Notes: generated by a model not told the origin, from the letters alone. Shown: positions 9,523-18,471, numbered from the stretch's first letter. The stretch: 49,109 nt of DNA from an uncultured Saprospiraceae bacterium (GCA_937928405.1 CALFWZ010000088.1:1-49109); one strand, 5' to 3'. A program made the numbers and translations.

Positions 9523-11148
9523 TTATTGCCTAAAAATCACTCCTTTTGCAGAGACATCTTGGTTCAGAGAAATTCGGTAAAGATATAATTGAGGAGATGC
9601 CAATTTTGGAGTCCAGCTAATTTGCTGTTTTCCGGTAGTTAAAATATTCTTTTTTTCTAAAAAAACGAGTTGACCAATTGGGTTGTATACGGCAATTTCC
9701 AGTAGCTCATCTTCTATCCCAAATAGTTCAAAGGTCAATGTTTCCGAAAAAGGATTAGGATAGATTCGTGGTTCAGGACGGCCCGTTAAAGGAGTTTGAA
9801 AGCGATTTAATTCTTCAATAGAACGGTCCATCCATTCCAAACGATCTCTCAGCCAATTACGTAATTGATCCACTTCCTCTGAATAGGTATTCCCAATAAA
9901 TGCGTTCGGCCATATGTATTCGCCAAGAACAGACCATCGATTAAAATTGCGAATCTGACTTTCAGATAAACTTTCAACCAGCGTACTGATGCAGTTTTCA
10001 ATACGGGAATCACTCCATTCATTGGTTCGTAGTTCGCGCCAGCGTTCAACTATTTGCTTCCCAAAGTGCTCATCTTTTAGCAATTTAAGCCACCAAAATT
10101 GAATGAGAAATCCATCTTGAGGACAGATACTGTTATAATCCATTACCCAACCTTCAGGACTAGGGCCTGCACAAAAATCCACGTTTCCAAAACCCAAGTT
10201 AAAATCCCAAACAGGACCTGCTTTTAGAAGTGGATCTATACTATTTTTATCTTTGTATAAATAAGTACTCAACCGATAAGCATCCACATTTTTACACATT
10301 TCATTTAAAAGTATAAAATCAATAAATGAGGCAGGGTCTATAAAGGCTCGGTATCCATTTTGATCATCAGCGAAATTTTCGCCATCCATCGTATTTTCAA
10401 AATCAGTTATGAAGTTGCGGATATAATTACGCTGATTAAGGGTCATCTTATCTGGTGAAGGATGATGATACTGGTAATAAGTTCGTTGGCTGGCACCCAC
10501 CATGGGCGCAAAAGAAGAAGTCCAACCCTCCGTAATACCACCAGCAGTTTTGTCAATTTTGACAATATACCCTCCCGTTAAGCTATCGCCGCTATTGTCG
10601 TCTATTTTCAGTTTATCAATATCTACTCGTCCTTTATCAATCTTGATTTTTTCTGTAAACAAATACACACCGCGATAATTACCATTGAGTATCAATTCAC
10701 AAAATTGCGTGCGCGGGGCATAAGGCATAACTGCTCCCGCTAGTTTATAAGCTAAGGTATTTCGAATAAGTGATTTGTCACTGAAGGGACCGTGGAGTAC
10801 CCAGTCATTTTCCTTTGGCATCCCAAAGAGCGCTACGTTTCGATTACTTCCATCCTCTTTTCTTGTTTCCAGTCCATATCCTTTTTTTGGAAAATTTTGT
10901 GAAGTGGCACCTCTGGTTTCAAGTCCAATAAAACCTTCATAAGCTAAGGGAGGATCGGTGATCTGATTACGATTACCGACACCATTATCGATGATTTTCA
11001 TGGTTGCCATAATCTTAGGCTCATCTAGAATAGGTTGATTTGCCTCAAGGATGATAATGGGCAAATTTGAATCCGTTAGATTAACTTGTGCACATAAAGA
11101 GGAAACAACCAGAAAACAAACCAGGATAGCACGTATTATTTTCAGCAT
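9523..11148 (-). CDS. CotH-family protein with T9SS sorting domain
   Basis: This 541-residue protein starts with a signal peptide (hydrophobic ILVCFLVVSSLCAQ). The central part matches the CotH kinase-like family: a DKSLIRNTLAYKL segment, the hallmark GNYRGVYLFTEKIKIDKGRV at about residue 156, and GPVWDFNLGFGN at about 308-320, the expected catalytic-type loop. CotH proteins phosphorylate spore-coat proteins in Bacillus; in Bacteroidota they are exported and their substrates are unknown. The last 80 or so residues are a type A T9SS sorting domain (YPNPF, then beta strands ending LYLYRISL), so the protein should cross the outer membrane. It is the last gene of a four-gene run, 3 bp after the PhoD-like gene. 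Family is secure; substrate unknown. Confidence 0.92.
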   Translation of the reverse strand: MLKIIRAILVCFLVVSSLCAQVNLTDSNLPIIILEANQPILDEPKIMATMKIIDNGVGNRNQITDPPLAYEGFIGLETRGATSQNFPKKGYGLETRKEDGSNRNVALFGMPKENDWVLHGPFSDKSLIRNTLAYKLAGAVMPYAPRTQFCELILNGNYRGVYLFTEKIKIDKGRVDIDKLKIDDNSGDSLTGGYIVKIDKTAGGITEGWTSSFAPMVGASQRTYYQYHHPSPDKMTLNQRNYIRNFITDFENTMDGENFADDQNGYRAFIDPASFIDFILLNEMCKNVDAYRLSTYLYKDKNSIDPLLKAGPVWDFNLGFGNVDFCAGPSPEGWVMDYNSICPQDGFLIQFWWLKLLKDEHFGKQIVERWRELRTNEWSDSRIENCISTLVESLSESQIRNFNRWSVLGEYIWPNAFIGNTYSEEVDQLRNWLRDRLEWMDRSIEELNRFQTPLTGRPEPRIYPNPFSETLTFELFGIEDELLEIAVYNPIGQLVFLEKKNILTTGKQQISWTPKLASPQLYLYRISLNQDVSAKGVIFRQ

Positions 11149-11151
11149 CTT

Positions 11152-12228
11152 TTATTTTTGGTTATAATCAATCTTATACGCCTGAAATAGTTTTCCTCCT
11201 TTGCCACGAATTTCCAGATCTACGATAGGCTTATCACCCTTCCAATCTATTTCGATAAATCCAAAGTTTAATTGATCGGTTAGCTTTCCTATACGTAAAT
11301 TATTTTCTTCAGAAGCATTCTCATAAGTATGCGTAAGTCCACTTGAGGTTAATTCCACTAAAGGATATTCCAATCCTTCTATTTCTTTTTTAGATAATTC
11401 CCCAATATGCCGATCTCCACTAATAAAAATTGCCCCTGGAACTTGATGCTTTACTAATAAATTAAATAAACGATCACGCTCTTGCGGAAAAGTATTCCAC
11501 TTTTCGTAATTGTGTTGGACGGGTAAAATTTGAATTCCAGAACCAAAAATATGGATTTGGGCATCACTAGTTTTAAGTTCTTCTTCTACCCATTTCCATT
11601 GTTCTTCGCCTAAAATGGTTCCTGTCAAATTGGGAATATACTGTGGATATTCTTTACGACGACGTTCTACTCGATCTCGGAAATACCGAGCATCTAGTAA
11701 GAGCACTTTTACTTTTTTACCCGCCTCACCGAACGTATAGGATTGGTAGCCGCCGTCTCGCTGCCAAACTGGATTTGATTTAGGGACATCTAGAAAGTCC
11801 AACATAGCATCCCTACTTTCCGAACGTTTTGGATATTCCTTTCCGCCATCATTGACACCGTAATCGTGATCATCCCAAATACCAATGATCGGTGTGGACC
11901 TCATTAGCTTTTGGTATTCGGAGTTATTTTTTTGAAGTGCGTAATTGGCTGCCAAAGCCTTCATATCTTCGGTATCACCATATATATTATCCCCCAACCA
12001 AATCCAGAGATCTGGTTTTTCATCTACAATGGGTTGCCATAATGGTTGTTCATAATCAGATCGATTACAAGAACCTAAAGCAATCCGTGTCAAGGTTTTG
12101 GATTCGTCTACTAAAAGAGGAACAATAGTAGATGTACTAGCGGAGGCTCCTGTTTTTGATTTACAACTATAATTCAAGTTGGTCAACAACAGCATAAATA
12201 AGCAAAGAAAAATCTTATTAGCATTCAT
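11152..12228 (-). CDS. PhoD-like alkaline phosphatase/phosphodiesterase
   Basis: The 358-residue protein has an export signal with a Cys at position 22 (LNYSC), so it may be a lipoprotein, although the lipobox is poor. PhoD/metallophosphatase motifs are clear: GSCNRSDYEQPLWQPI at about 52, LGDNIYGDT at about 78 with the metal-binding Asp/Asn, WDDHDYGVNDGG at about 117, and ISGDRHIGEL near 270 with the late metal-binding His. Known relatives hydrolyse phosphate mono- or diesters in the periplasm or at the surface using Fe/Ca or other divalent metals. It sits 3 bp upstream of the CotH gene and 26 bp after the Gfo/Idh/MocA gene, so the genes are probably co-transcribed. No Pho-box was identified. 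The exact substrate cannot be read from the sequence. Confidence 0.9.
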   Translation of the reverse strand: MNANKIFLCLFMLLLTNLNYSCKSKTGASASTSTIVPLLVDESKTLTRIALGSCNRSDYEQPLWQPIVDEKPDLWIWLGDNIYGDTEDMKALAANYALQKNNSEYQKLMRSTPIIGIWDDHDYGVNDGGKEYPKRSESRDAMLDFLDVPKSNPVWQRDGGYQSYTFGEAGKKVKVLLLDARYFRDRVERRRKEYPQYIPNLTGTILGEEQWKWVEEELKTSDAQIHIFGSGIQILPVQHNYEKWNTFPQERDRLFNLLVKHQVPGAIFISGDRHIGELSKKEIEGLEYPLVELTSSGLTHTYENASEENNLRIGKLTDQLNFGFIEIDWKGDKPIVDLEIRGKGGKLFQAYKIDYNQK

Positions 12229-12254
12229 AAAATAAATTGATTTAAAAAACTTTT

Positions 12255-13229
12255 TTAAGCGGAAAAAGCTATTTTTATTTGATCCAACAAGATACTCAAA
12301 TCCAAGGTTTTATCTAAAGACCAAAGGTTACTTTCTTGCTTATTATTCGTTAAGTCTGCCATCACCGCTGCTGCTTCCGCGTGGTAACCACGTTGTGGAT
12401 AATCAAAAACAAAGGCTTCTTCTTCTCCATTAGCATCTATTAACGTAAACGTTTTTGCCTCGTGCCAACGACTTGGAATAATGATCTTGCCTTTGGTACC
12501 ATAAATCTCTGCAACAGTCGGGCTTTCATGTAAAATAGTGGAAGATAAAATAGCCATCTTGCCAGAAGGATATTTTAATAATATGGCATTGGCCTCATCT
12601 ACGCCAGTTGATCCTACATGAGCCATTGCTTTAATTTGATTGGGTTTCCCCAAAAGTAGGGTAGCTAGAAATGCAGGGTAAATACCAATATCCAACAAAG
12701 CACCTCCCGCTAACACAGGATCAAACAACCGACTCTTAGGATCAAAGTCTGCCTGAAAACCAAAATCTGCTTTTAACGTCAATACCTCACCGATTCGGCC
12801 TGCTTCTATGACGGCAATTAATTTTTGAAAAGCTGGTAAAAACCTCGTCCATAAAGCTTCCATCAAGTAGGTTTGCTGATCCCGGGCCACAGAGATCATT
12901 TGCTGAACTTCCTGTTGGTTGATACCCATTGGTTTTTCGCAAAGGACAGGAATTTTTTTATTTAAAAGGAGGATGGTATTTTTAGCATGTTCGCTATGTG
13001 GTGTAGCAATGTATACCACATCTAAATCAGGGCAATTACCTAGTTCATCATAACTTCCATACGCATGAGGAGCATCGTATTGGTTTGCAAACTCCTGCGC
13101 TCGTTCTAAAGACCGCGAAGCAACCGCATGCAATCGAGCGTTGGGTAATGTCAGAAGATCTTGCACAAACTTGTGTGCAATTTTCCCAGGACCTATTACG
13201 CCCCAGTTAATTATTTTTTTTGAGGTCAT
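12255..13229 (-). CDS. Gfo/Idh/MocA-family NAD(P)-dependent oxidoreductase
   Basis: The 324-residue cytoplasmic protein opens with a Rossmann NAD(P)-binding motif (NWGVIGPGKIAHKF) and has the family signature CEKPMGIN near residue 97, whose Lys is catalytic in relatives. The C-terminal part (AGGALLDIGIYPAFLA near 176) matches the substrate-binding alpha/beta domain of this family. It resembles the trans-1,2-dihydrobenzene-1,2-diol dehydrogenase and sugar dehydrogenase branch. Length is typical. There is no signal peptide, unlike its operon partners. It follows the M20 gene after 18 bp and precedes the PhoD gene by 26 bp. The substrate, likely a sugar or cyclitol, is not determined. Confidence 0.92.
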   Translation of the reverse strand: MTSKKIINWGVIGPGKIAHKFVQDLLTLPNARLHAVASRSLERAQEFANQYDAPHAYGSYDELGNCPDLDVVYIATPHSEHAKNTILLLNKKIPVLCEKPMGINQQEVQQMISVARDQQTYLMEALWTRFLPAFQKLIAVIEAGRIGEVLTLKADFGFQADFDPKSRLFDPVLAGGALLDIGIYPAFLATLLLGKPNQIKAMAHVGSTGVDEANAILLKYPSGKMAILSSTILHESPTVAEIYGTKGKIIIPSRWHEAKTFTLIDANGEEEAFVFDYPQRGYHAEAAAVMADLTNNKQESNLWSLDKTLDLSILLDQIKIAFSA

Positions 13230-13247
13230 CTTTTCTGTCGTGGAATT

Positions 13248-14558
13248 TTATTTTTTTAAAAGATGTAATACTCCTGCGGTCATCGTAGCTACTCCTGTGC
13301 GAATAGTTGGCGTAGGTAGTGGTGCATATTTACTGGAGTGTAAGGAAGGTAGCGTACCTCCCTCCGATTTGGTTTTTTCGACTACTGTCGGATCAACACT
13401 TCCCAGCCAATATAACAATATCGGCACTTTTTCCTCAGTTCGACCGTAACGACCAAAATCTTCTCCTCCCATAACTGGGAAAAGCATCAACACTTGTTCT
13501 TCTCCAATGGTAGATTGAAAGACTGGAAAAAGCGTTTCTACTAGGCTTTTATTATTGAATAATGCTGGCGTAGACTCATTACGAACCGTAACTACCGGCA
13601 ATTCATCTTCGTGCAGACCAGCCGACAATCCTACTCCTCGACAAGTTCTTTTTATTTTTTCCAATATTGCTGTTCTAACTTCATCTTTATAGGATCGCAA
13701 TGTTAATTCTAATTTCACTTCATTTGGGATAACATTACCTTTAGAACCTCCATGAATCGACCCAACCGTCAGCACACCTGGATCAAGAGGAGATATTTCG
13801 CGGCTAATAATCGTCTGAAAATCAAGGATTAAACGCGCCGACAAAACGATTGGGTCAATGGTCGTATGTGGGTAAGCCCCGTGACCTCCGTGGCCTGTAA
13901 TCGTAATATCGACCATGTCTACATTCGCCATCGCGTATTCTGCGCATAGGCCAATTTGTCCAGCAGGCAAGCCGCTACTTACGTGCAAAGCGAGGGCATA
14001 ATCCGGTTTTGGAAATTTTTCGTAAAGTCCATCCGCTAGCATTGCTTTCGCTCCTCCACTACGTTCTTCGGCAGGTTGTCCAATAAAAACCAGGGTACCA
14101 CTCCATTCGTTTTTTCGGTTGGCTAAATTTCGAGCGGTCCCTGCCCAAACCGTCATGTGCATATCGTGACCACATGCGTGCATTACGCCCACCTCTTTTC
14201 CTTCTGCATCTTTGGTTTTCACTTTACTTGCGTAGGGAAGGTTGGTTGCTTCTACGATTGGCAAAGCATCCATATCTGCCCGAACCAAAACGGTAGGTCC
14301 AGCACCATTTTTCAAAACACCTACCACACCATAGCCACCCACATTTTCGGTAACCGTAAAACCTACGGTTCTTAGTTCTTCGGCCATTCGTTTTGAAGAA
14401 GCCACTTCATGAAAGGATAATTCTGGATTAGCATGTAGGTGTTTATATAAATCCTCAAGATAAGTTATATCTTTAGCCGCAGGGAAAACATCTTGACAAA
14501 AGATGTTGGAGGTAAAAAAAGTAGCGACGAAAGTCAGCAGAAGATATTTTTTTATCAT
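13248..14558 (-). CDS. Exported M20-family amidohydrolase
   Basis: I place the start at ATG 14558, not at the in-frame codon at 14651, because residues from 14558 form a clean signal peptide (MIKKYLLLTFVATFFTSN, then FCQ). The mature part is an M20D aminoacylase/amidohydrolase: VLVRADMDALPI, the metal-binding HACGHDMHMT, catalytic AEERSGGA, the dimerisation-domain GGHGAYPH and late MGGEDFGRYG. Relatives (hippurate hydrolase, IAA-amino-acid hydrolase types) cleave N-acyl amino acids with two Zn or Mn ions. The product is 436 residues, slightly long because of the signal peptide. It is first in the M20-Gfo-PhoD-CotH run and divergent from the symporter-family gene. Family is sure; periplasmic location is inferred. 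Confidence 0.92.
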   Translation of the reverse strand: MIKKYLLLTFVATFFTSNIFCQDVFPAAKDITYLEDLYKHLHANPELSFHEVASSKRMAEELRTVGFTVTENVGGYGVVGVLKNGAGPTVLVRADMDALPIVEATNLPYASKVKTKDAEGKEVGVMHACGHDMHMTVWAGTARNLANRKNEWSGTLVFIGQPAEERSGGAKAMLADGLYEKFPKPDYALALHVSSGLPAGQIGLCAEYAMANVDMVDITITGHGGHGAYPHTTIDPIVLSARLILDFQTIISREISPLDPGVLTVGSIHGGSKGNVIPNEVKLELTLRSYKDEVRTAILEKIKRTCRGVGLSAGLHEDELPVVTVRNESTPALFNNKSLVETLFPVFQSTIGEEQVLMLFPVMGGEDFGRYGRTEEKVPILLYWLGSVDPTVVEKTKSEGGTLPSLHSSKYAPLPTPTIRTGVATMTAGVLHLLKK

Positions 14559-14640
14559 AATAAATGGTATGAAAATTTGAAATAAAAAAGATGTCGGATG
14601 TAAGCAAAATTTGGAATCACGGGGCAAAAAAATGAATATA

Positions 14641-14648
14641 CAAAAGTA
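14641..14648 (-). promoter_or_regulatory. Candidate -7 box for the M20 operon
   Basis: On the minus strand this reads TACTTTTG, fitting the Bacteroidota -7 consensus TAnnTTTG, 82 bp upstream of the M20 start at 14558. I see no convincing TTTG -33 element at the expected distance, so confidence is limited. Confidence 0.4.
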
Positions 14649-14672
14649 CAAATTAGAATTCAGAACTTTACT

Positions 14673-15587
14673 ATGGAAACAATTGATTTAGTCAAGATAA
14701 ATTTTAATCCAGAACAACTAAAATTACTAAATGTTTGTCTGGCTTTTTTGATGTTTGGAGTAGCGTTAGATATCAGTCGAAAAGATTTTTTGTATGTCTT
14801 AAAAGCCTGGAAATCAATCGTGGTGGGTTTAATTTCGCAATTGATTTTTTTACCAATTCTTACCATCATACTTATTTATATTTTTCATCCGCCAGTAAGC
14901 ATCGCGGTCGGTATGGTCTTAGTCAGTGTTTGCCCCGGAGGAAATGTATCCAATTTTATGGTACATCTAGCAAAAGGAAATGCAGCCTTATCTGTTACGC
15001 TAACCTCTATTGTAACGTTAGGAGCCATCATACTTACACCAATTGGATTTTATTTTTGGACAAGTTTTACTTACGGAGCATCTTATCTAACACAGGACCT
15101 CAGTGTGTCACCCACGGACATCATCAAAACAGTATTTACCTTAATAGTAATTCCATTATTTATTGGAATGGGATTTAATTCCTATTTAGGAAAAATAAGT
15201 GAAAAAATACGAAAACCTGTTAAATTCCTATCCATCCTAATTTTTATCGCTTTCGTTATTGCAGCGATCTTTGCCAATTTAGAAAACATCATGGAGCATG
15301 TTTCTAAAATTATCTTAATCGTATTTGTACACAACGGTACCGCTTTAATCATGGGGTATTTCTTCGCCCGCTTCTGCAAAAGAAGTGTATACGATGCCCG
15401 AGCCATTTCCATTGAAACGGGGATCCAAAATTCTGGTTTGGCTTTAATTATTATTTTTAATTTTTACGATGGTCTGGGTGGAATGGCCCTAATTACTGCC
15501 TGTTGGGGAATCTGGCATTTAATTACCGGAGGACTATTATCTGCTTATTGGTCCCGAATTCCAATCGATTCCTCTGCTAAAATGTGA
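14673..15587 (+). CDS. Bile acid:Na+ symporter (BASS) family transporter
   Basis: The 304-residue protein is almost wholly hydrophobic, with about nine predicted membrane segments. It carries BASS-family hallmarks: an early LMFGVALDISRKDF segment, CPGGNVSNFMVHLAKGNAAL near residue 85-104 (broken-helix Na+ site region), and ISIETGIQNSGLALII near 245-260. Bacterial homologues (ASBT, PanS types) move organic anions such as pantoate, bile salts or 2-keto acids with sodium. The gene is divergent from the M20 amidohydrolase with about 114 bp between starts, so the two could share control; uptake of a hydrolysis product is possible but is inference. The substrate cannot be told from sequence. Confidence 0.9.
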   Translation: METIDLVKINFNPEQLKLLNVCLAFLMFGVALDISRKDFLYVLKAWKSIVVGLISQLIFLPILTIILIYIFHPPVSIAVGMVLVSVCPGGNVSNFMVHLAKGNAALSVTLTSIVTLGAIILTPIGFYFWTSFTYGASYLTQDLSVSPTDIIKTVFTLIVIPLFIGMGFNSYLGKISEKIRKPVKFLSILIFIAFVIAAIFANLENIMEHVSKIILIVFVHNGTALIMGYFFARFCKRSVYDARAISIETGIQNSGLALIIIFNFYDGLGGMALITACWGIWHLITGGLLSAYWSRIPIDSSAKM

Positions 15588-15769
15588 CTTATCTATAGTT
15601 TGTGCGTAAAAAGAGGGAAGCTGATGTTCCAGAATCTAAAATTTCCCTAGCAAGGATAAAACAAATTTTCATAAACAATATAAATATCTGACTATCAATT
15701 CTTTAAAGATAAGATACCACATAAAGGATAATTTTTTATTAAAAAATAACGCCATTTATGAAAATAATG

Positions 15770-15777
15770 TACCTTTG
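15770..15777 (+). promoter_or_regulatory. Candidate -7 box for the DUF937-OmpA gene
   Basis: TACCTTTG matches the Bacteroidota -7 consensus TAnnTTTG, about 98 bp upstream of the start at 15875. It implies a 5' UTR of about 90 nt. No clear -33 TTTG is seen. Confidence 0.5.
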
Positions 15778-15874
15778 CATTGCCATTCCCACGACAAAAC
15801 AGACCTAACTCACTGTAAATCAACATCTTACAAACATATTTCACAAATCAAAATCAATTAAAATTTCAAAGATT

Positions 15875-17197
15875 ATGGCTATTAACCTCCTCGAAATGCT
15901 GTCCAGCCAAATGGGTGGATCACAGTATTCTCAAATTGGAAAATTCCTCGGTGCCGACGAAGGTATCGTAAAAAGCGCAATGGGCGCAGCACTACCTTCA
16001 ATCTTAGGAAGTGTCATTAGCAATGGTAGCACTAACACCGGAGCTGCTGGTTTGATCAACATGCTTAACAAAGGAAACTTTGACGGTAGTATGCTTGATA
16101 ACCTAGGCGGTCTTTTTGGTGGTGGCAATGCGACCTCTAGCTTAATGAATTCTGGAAGCTCTATTCTAAGTAGTTTAATGGGTAACAAATTAGGTTCTGT
16201 TGTGGACATGATTGGCTCCCTTACTGGAATGAAGAAAAGCAACTCATCTTCGTTGATGAGCATGGCAGCACCACTTGTAATGAGTATGGTTGGACGTTAT
16301 GTAAAAAACAAAGCATTGGATGCCACTGGACTTTCTAAGTTCTTAGGTACGCAGAAAAAACATGTTGCTTCTGCTTTACCTGCAGGTATGGGTAATATCC
16401 TTGGCTTTGACGCTGGCGATATAGGATCAACTGTTTCTAACGCCGCTAACGCAGGCCGTGCAGCAGTTGCTGAAACAGCTAACGCTGGTGGTGGAATCCT
16501 CAGCAAAATTTTACCTTTAGCATTGATCGCGCTTCTAGCAGGTGGTGCTTACTGGTTCTTTACTGGAAAAAGTGCAACAGGTGCATTATCAGATGCTACA
16601 TCTGGAATCACTGAAGGAGCTGCTGGTCTAGCTGACAAAGCTGGTGATATGGCGGGAAATGCTGCTAATGCCGTAAAAGATGGAGCCGCTGCTACTGTTG
16701 ACGCCGCCGGAAACGCGGTAGAAAAAGCAGGTGAAATGGCAGAAGGTGCATTAGATGCAACTACGAAAGCTGCCCGTGAAGCACTTGGTAGTATCAAGTT
16801 TGCTGCTGGTTCTGCTGGTGCAGAATTTAGCTCATTTTTAGCTGGTGGTGCAGAAGGTGATAAGTCTTTCCGATTCAAAAACTTAAACTTTGCAGTAGGT
16901 AGTGCTGACATCAGTGGAGAAACTACAGAAGTAGATAACTTAGCTTCGGTACTAAAAGCTTACCCAAGCATTAAAGTTCAAGTAGCTGGGTACACAGATA
17001 ACACTGGTAATGCAGATAAAAATAAAACTTTATCAGAAGCACGTGCTACTAGCGTAATGAATCGTTTAGTTGCTCAAGGTATTGATGCCGGACGTATTAC
17101 TGCTAAAGGTTTCGGTGATGCTAATCCTGTTGCTGACAACAGCACTAAAGAAGGTCGTGCAGAAAACCGAAGAATTGAGATTAGTGTAATGAAGTAA
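15875..17197 (+). CDS. DUF937-OmpA fusion envelope protein
   Basis: The 440-residue protein has three parts. Residues 1 to about 190 match DUF937 (Gly/Ser/Met-rich helices, MAINLLEMLSSQMGG start, SAMGAALPSILGSV). A single membrane segment follows at about 209-228 (ILPLALIALLAGGAYWFF). Next is an Ala-rich amphipathic helical linker to about 310. The C-terminus from about 335 is an OmpA-like peptidoglycan-binding domain (VQVAGYTDNTGNADKNKTLS, then AENRRIEISV). There is no cleavable signal peptide, so the DUF937 part probably lies in the cytoplasm and OmpA in the periplasm, tying the inner membrane to the wall. That topology is inference. The gene is well expressed in appearance: a good -7 box and a strong terminator. 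Confidence 0.92.
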   Translation: MAINLLEMLSSQMGGSQYSQIGKFLGADEGIVKSAMGAALPSILGSVISNGSTNTGAAGLINMLNKGNFDGSMLDNLGGLFGGGNATSSLMNSGSSILSSLMGNKLGSVVDMIGSLTGMKKSNSSSLMSMAAPLVMSMVGRYVKNKALDATGLSKFLGTQKKHVASALPAGMGNILGFDAGDIGSTVSNAANAGRAAVAETANAGGGILSKILPLALIALLAGGAYWFFTGKSATGALSDATSGITEGAAGLADKAGDMAGNAANAVKDGAAATVDAAGNAVEKAGEMAEGALDATTKAAREALGSIKFAAGSAGAEFSSFLAGGAEGDKSFRFKNLNFAVGSADISGETTEVDNLASVLKAYPSIKVQVAGYTDNTGNADKNKTLSEARATSVMNRLVAQGIDAGRITAKGFGDANPVADNSTKEGRAENRRIEISVMK

Positions 17198-17234
17198 TTC
17201 AAACACTAACTGGATTTATTCCAGTTGATAAATT

Positions 17235-17275
17235 AAAAAGAGGTAATCGTTGTAAAACGGTTACCTCTTTTTTTA
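17235..17275. terminator. Bidirectional terminator between convergent genes
   Basis: AAAAAGAGGTAA and TTACCTCTTTTTT form a strong hairpin flanked by A- and T-runs. It sits between the stop of the OmpA gene (17197) and the stop of the minus-strand gene at 17281 and can serve both. Confidence 0.85.
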
Positions 17276-17280
17276 TTTCT

Positions 17281-17766
17281 TTATTGCGCCAACTCATTCA
17301 TAGCGGCATAATAAATTAGATACCATTCATCACCATCACGAGAAAAACGACGTTGCATACCATAACTAGCTTCCGCATGACGAATTTTTTCGATAACTAT
17401 ATCTTCCCCTAGTGGTTGGAAATCTCTGATGAATGATCCATCCATCGCATTAAAAGGTCGATGCATTTTCCAGTTTTCTTTTTTCCAATAAAAGCCAGAG
17501 ATATCCGTTTCTTCCGTTTCTTTTTCCGGAATACCTTCTAATGGAAAACGGATATGATTTAATTGAAAAATACTATCTCGATGAAAGTTTTCATAAAATT
17601 TTCTGAAGCCTGTTGGAAGGCCTGCGGGAGCTACCTCCGCTTGTTCCATTACCTGTTCCGTGGTTACAACAGGAGCAGTCGTATTGGCCAATCTGCTTTT
17701 TAAATAAAAAATAAAGAAAATAGAAGTACATAAAACGCCCAGCAAAAAAGAAAGAACGTATTTCAT
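17281..17766 (-). CDS. Small membrane-anchored or exported protein, possibly DUF4348-like
   Basis: The 161-residue protein begins with one hydrophobic segment (YVLSFLLGVLCTSIFFIFYL), a signal anchor or uncleaved signal. The rest is soluble and would be periplasmic. The segment with FYENFHRDSIFQLNHIRFPL recalls the DUF4348 group of Bacteroidota lipoproteins and exported proteins, but I am not certain. The C-terminal part is Trp/Tyr-rich (FSRDGDEWYLIYYAAMNEL), like small NTF2-like or DUF4348 folds. It ends 6 bp from the shared terminator and starts 42 bp downstream of the stop of the phosphopantetheinyl transferase gene, so the two are likely co-transcribed. No function is known. Confidence 0.75.
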   Translation of the reverse strand: MKYVLSFLLGVLCTSIFFIFYLKSRLANTTAPVVTTEQVMEQAEVAPAGLPTGFRKFYENFHRDSIFQLNHIRFPLEGIPEKETEETDISGFYWKKENWKMHRPFNAMDGSFIRDFQPLGEDIVIEKIRHAEASYGMQRRFSRDGDEWYLIYYAAMNELAQ

Positions 17767-17808
17767 TTTTAAGAATTTTCAGTTTTTGAATATAGAGGTT
17801 ATTTCAAA

Positions 17809-18471
17809 TCAAACAATTCGCATATCTCCGATGTCTTCCATCGCTGTTACTAGAATATATTCTTGCTCAACCAACTCATATTTCACTTCAAAAAATTGTA
17901 AGTATTCGTCTTTGCTGATATGTCCCGTACAAATCCCTCCTTCTGGATTATATCCAAAAGGATCAATAAAAATATGTTCCCTAAAATCTAAGGCTTTTCG
18001 ACCGTAGGCTTTATATAAGGCTTCTTTTGCCCCCCAATAAACGTGCAGATGTTCCAGACGAGTCGCATCCCGCAGGCTCCGCATTTCTGGTTCGCGCATA
18101 AATTTATGAGCAATCCGTTCAATTTTTCCTACTATTTTTTGAATATCTACTCCTACAGAACGGGGAGCTGCCAGTACGGCTACTTGTTCGCGGGAGTGAC
18201 TGATAGAAATCTCAAAAAGAGAATCTGATAAATATGGTTTTCCAAATTCGTCTTTTAGACAAGCCCCTCGCATTTTACGCCCAGACATTAGGTGTAATAA
18301 CCAGCGACCAGCCAACCATTCAAGACGTCGGCTACCTTTTAATTGGTCCAACTGTTGATATTCCCGCCTACGCAGTTGTAATCGTTCTAAAAAATATGCT
18401 TCTGTTTCTTCAATATGCCAAAGGCCGAGTTCGCCTTCGGGTTGTATTTTCCGATGAAAAGTTAATGCCAT
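17809..18471 (-). CDS. 4'-phosphopantetheinyl transferase superfamily protein
   Basis: The 220-residue protein has the two core Sfp/AcpS-superfamily motifs: GVDIQKIVGKIERIAHKF (Mg-binding Asp) at about 122-139 and WGAKEALYKAYGRK at about 165-178 (catalytic Glu and Lys). The length fits the Sfp/HetI-type rather than the about 125-residue AcpS type. It transfers phosphopantetheine from CoA to a Ser of acyl- or peptidyl-carrier proteins. No carrier protein or synthase gene is near, so the partner is likely the housekeeping ACP. A TAATTTCG box (18477-18484 on the minus strand), one mismatch from the -7 consensus, lies only 6 bp before the start, suggesting a leaderless or very short leader. Confidence 0.92.
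   Translation of the reverse strand: MALTFHRKIQPEGELGLWHIEETEAYFLERLQLRRREYQQLDQLKGSRRLEWLAGRWLLHLMSGRKMRGACLKDEFGKPYLSDSLFEISISHSREQVAVLAAPRSVGVDIQKIVGKIERIAHKFMREPEMRSLRDATRLEHLHVYWGAKEALYKAYGRKALDFREHIFIDPFGYNPEGGICTGHISKDEYLQFFEVKYELVEQEYILVTAMEDIGDMRIV

Noticed and set aside
9299..9580. 93-codon open frame on the plus strand
   Set aside because: Overlaps the end of the CotH gene antisense and shows no domain or signal; probably chance, though the region before it is otherwise empty.
14735..15178. 147-codon open frame on the plus strand
   Set aside because: Shadow of the symporter gene in another frame; its composition (many Cys, Tyr, Ser) reflects the frame shift.
16549..16911. 120-codon antisense open frame, Ala/Pro-rich
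   Set aside because: Antisense shadow of the Ala-rich linker of the OmpA protein.
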